Source of the DNA: Saksenaea vasiformis B4078
Taxonomy: Eukaryota > Mucoromycota > Mucoromycetes > Mucorales > Saksenaeaceae
Direction of reading: 5' to 3'
Assembly: GCA_000697055.1 (NCBI GenBank)
Contig: JNDT01001574.1
Coordinates: 1 to 33,300, forward strand
DNA: 33,300 nucleotides
A program made the translations under genes and the position numbers. This document shows positions 31,901 through 33,300 of this stretch, in pieces (the first letter of the stretch is position 1; every line of letters begins with the position of its first letter). Under the pieces are notes generated by a model. That model made no database searches. It saw nothing but the letters and a program-made list of their open reading frames with translations, and was not told the origin of the DNA.

Positions 31901-32760
31901 TGTGGTGTGTCAGGGCTATCTTGGCTATTCTGAAAAAAGCTATCCATGCTAATAGTCAAGAGTTCGCAGAAAGATGCATCAGATAACAAGCTAGGGTTAA
32001 AACGCCATACGCCTGGGCCAAGGTCAGACTGAGTCTGAACGAGGTCCACCGTAAGAAGAGTATGATCTGTCCATGCAGATGGAAGAAAATGTTGTTGCAG
32101 ATTTACCATACGTGGCGAAAGCCTGTGATGACCGGAAATATAGTCGATGGCTGTTCGCTGGTTGTAGTGAAAGTAAGTAGGGAGTGGCCTAGAAGAAGCA
32201 GACTTGGGTGATTTGTCATCGCATGTGGTGTTGAGCCAGTCAATCCATGGTTTGATGCGAGCTGGCTGAGGTTTGTGAAGTTGCATATTGAAATCCCCCA
32301 TGATGATCCATTGATCTGATGTTGGGAGTGTATGTATGAGCTCGTAGAGTTGGTCGTAAAAGACTGTTCGTTGAGAACGTTGAGCTGGAGCATAAATGTT
32401 CATGATTCTGCATAAGGGCTGATTGTCGGTATTATAGACAGTAGCTAAAATACATCTCTGATCGATAGTAGTCAGAGAATCGCGGAGAGAAAGATCAGGA
32501 TTGAGACAGATCAATGCACAGTGCTGAGCAAAGATAGAATCTGTGCGGGGAAACTTCCGATGTAAAAGAGTGATGTCGGCTGGTATAAGATGTTGTGTAG
32601 AGCGTTGAGAAAGACTTGCCAGTTCTTGGATACCAAGAGCATCCACCCCGAGTGAAGTAGAACGAAGATAATGTGTGAACTGTGATTGTGTTTGTGGATT
32701 GGCCACTTTGAAAATGCTACGAGCATTTAAAGTAGCAATGCGGGTGTGTTTTCTGATCAT
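28913..32760 (-). pseudogene. LINE ORF2: endonuclease plus reverse transcriptase, broken
   Basis: The endonuclease domain (32760-about 31950) has IATLNARSIFK, LGIQEL, IMNIYAPA, IIMGDFNM, TAIDYISGH and WTDHTLL. The reverse transcriptase has FKKGDPQ, RPLSMINID, FDQEKAYDRVHPDYL, GLRQGDPLSPLLFN and the catalytic YADD at about 30622-30611. The C-terminal region has TIWWRLLTDRLPIRSRLHRW and a CCHC-like finger (SPIC...WHFFVTC). Breaks seen: a frameshift near 31530, an in-frame TAG at 31156-31154, a TGA directly after the RT block at 30604-30602 with a frame change, another frameshift near 30320, and a TGA at 29389-29387. A product cannot be made without repair. All domain calls are from motifs; clade was not determined. 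Confidence 0.85.
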
Positions 32761-32800
32761 TGTGGCGTATCGCCATAGTGGCGGTGGTGACGCATACTAT

Positions 32801-33300
32801 TTAACATTGGCTGACCTTGGCCATGTGGTTGGACTGCTGTCCACCTCGAAGTCCTCTAGCAGTGGTGCGGGTAGTGTTTTCCTTCACTAACATTATTGTA
32901 TCTTCCTCTGCAGAGGCGTCGCTATCCATGACATCCACATGTCCCTCTGTCGTATGATCCAAGTTCGACAGTGTTGTAGAGGAAACAGAGTGTTTTCCAT
33001 CCATATTAGGATCCTCATCCATCTTGTTATCTTACTCTGCCATTCCATGTCCTGCGGCATCTGTATTTTCTGCAATTGTGCTGCTCTCCGCATTCTCTTC
33101 CATAGTGGATTGTCCTGTTCCATGTTCTTCTAGAACCTGTGTTGACTGGTCTTTGTTCTGACCCATATTGATTTCTTGATCCTCCATGTACTGATTCAGA
33201 GCCGCCGTCTCATTTTCCTGCTCATTTATCCTTTGAGACATCTTGTGATCTAAAACGCGTTGTTTGTTTTTCGTTTGCTTTTCCTTGTCTGGACAATGGC
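32801..33300 (-). pseudogene. LINE ORF1, C-terminal part
   Basis: A minus-strand frame is open from the window edge through 33241 (where the first visible Met, MSQRINEQ, lies) to a TAA at 33034-33032. The same frame reopens and runs to 32801. It is acidic and rich in Glu, Asp, Thr, Ser and Asn, with no domain visible. It lies 40 bp before the ORF2 ATG on the same strand, as expected for the end of a LINE ORF1. The TAA within the frame suggests decay, though an internal natural stop cannot be excluded because the upstream part is outside the window. Confidence 0.55.

Larger units (their letters stand above)
28780..33300 (-). mobile_element. LINE copy D, near full length, runs off the window
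   Basis: An apurinic-endonuclease-type non-LTR retrotransposon in minus orientation: the end of ORF1 (33300-32801), then ORF2 (32760 to 28913), then 133 bp of UTR ending in an AATAAA-containing tail with ATCAATACAAAAAA (about 28795-28780). More than 4.5 kb is present and the 5' end lies beyond the window. Several stops and frameshifts (see ORF2) make it inactive as read. Copies C, B and A follow it in the same orientation. No target-site duplication can be sought because the 5' end is outside. Confidence 0.88.

Noticed and set aside
1..33300. tRNA or rRNA genes
   Set aside because: Reading by eye for T-loop (GGTTCGAATCC-like) and conserved rRNA blocks gave no convincing candidate. A covariance-model scan was not possible.

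Overview
The window looks like nuclear DNA of an early-diverging filamentous fungus, most likely Mucoromycota and probably Mucorales (inference). The reasons are short GT-AG introns of about 44-134 nt, AT-rich homopolymer-laden intergenic DNA, decayed LINE elements, and a Crypton-type Ndc10-like recombinase relic of a kind common in these fungi. I read four confident conserved multi-exon genes and one probable single-exon gene. The rest is mobile and repetitive DNA or intergenic sequence without a recognisable gene.

Region by region. 1-3541: two tandem arrays, a 120-bp unit (about four copies) and a 361/363-bp unit (four copies plus a stub). 3542-10600: a graveyard of mobile-element pieces. 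It holds a truncated, frameshifted Crypton-like recombinase, a zinc-ribbon/coiled-coil fragment ending in a 150-bp triplication, a candidate 793-bp inverted-repeat element, several short modules sharing a GGGACACTC motif, two diverged copies of a ~0.5-kb dispersed repeat, and a LINE endonuclease relic. 10600-12604: nothing recognised. 12605-13911 (-): an Ssh4/Ear1-type SPRY protein, a membrane adaptor of the Rsp5/Nedd4 ubiquitin ligase. 13912-18774: long intergenic stretch with simple repeats, including a 33-nt C run. 18775-19464 (+): a BAG-family Hsp70 co-chaperone with a ubiquitin-like domain, convergent with 19618-20406 (-), an unrecognised low-complexity protein. 20881-23391 (-): a GH5 glycosidase of the sterylglucosidase/EGCrP2 type. 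24312-26779 (+): glutamine-hydrolysing asparagine synthetase with eight exons. 26903-33300 (-): a chain of LINE copies whose 3' ends follow one another head-to-tail. The most upstream copy is long (ORF1 tail, endonuclease, reverse transcriptase, C-terminal zinc-finger region) but broken by stops and frameshifts.

The cellular genes do not form a pathway cluster; each has its own promoter region. The most notable observations are the serial LINE 3'-end pile-up with a shared ATACAAAAAA-type tail, the small inverted-repeat elements, several introns whose 3' splice site lies directly behind an oligo-A run, and converging polyadenylation signals between the BAG gene and its neighbour.
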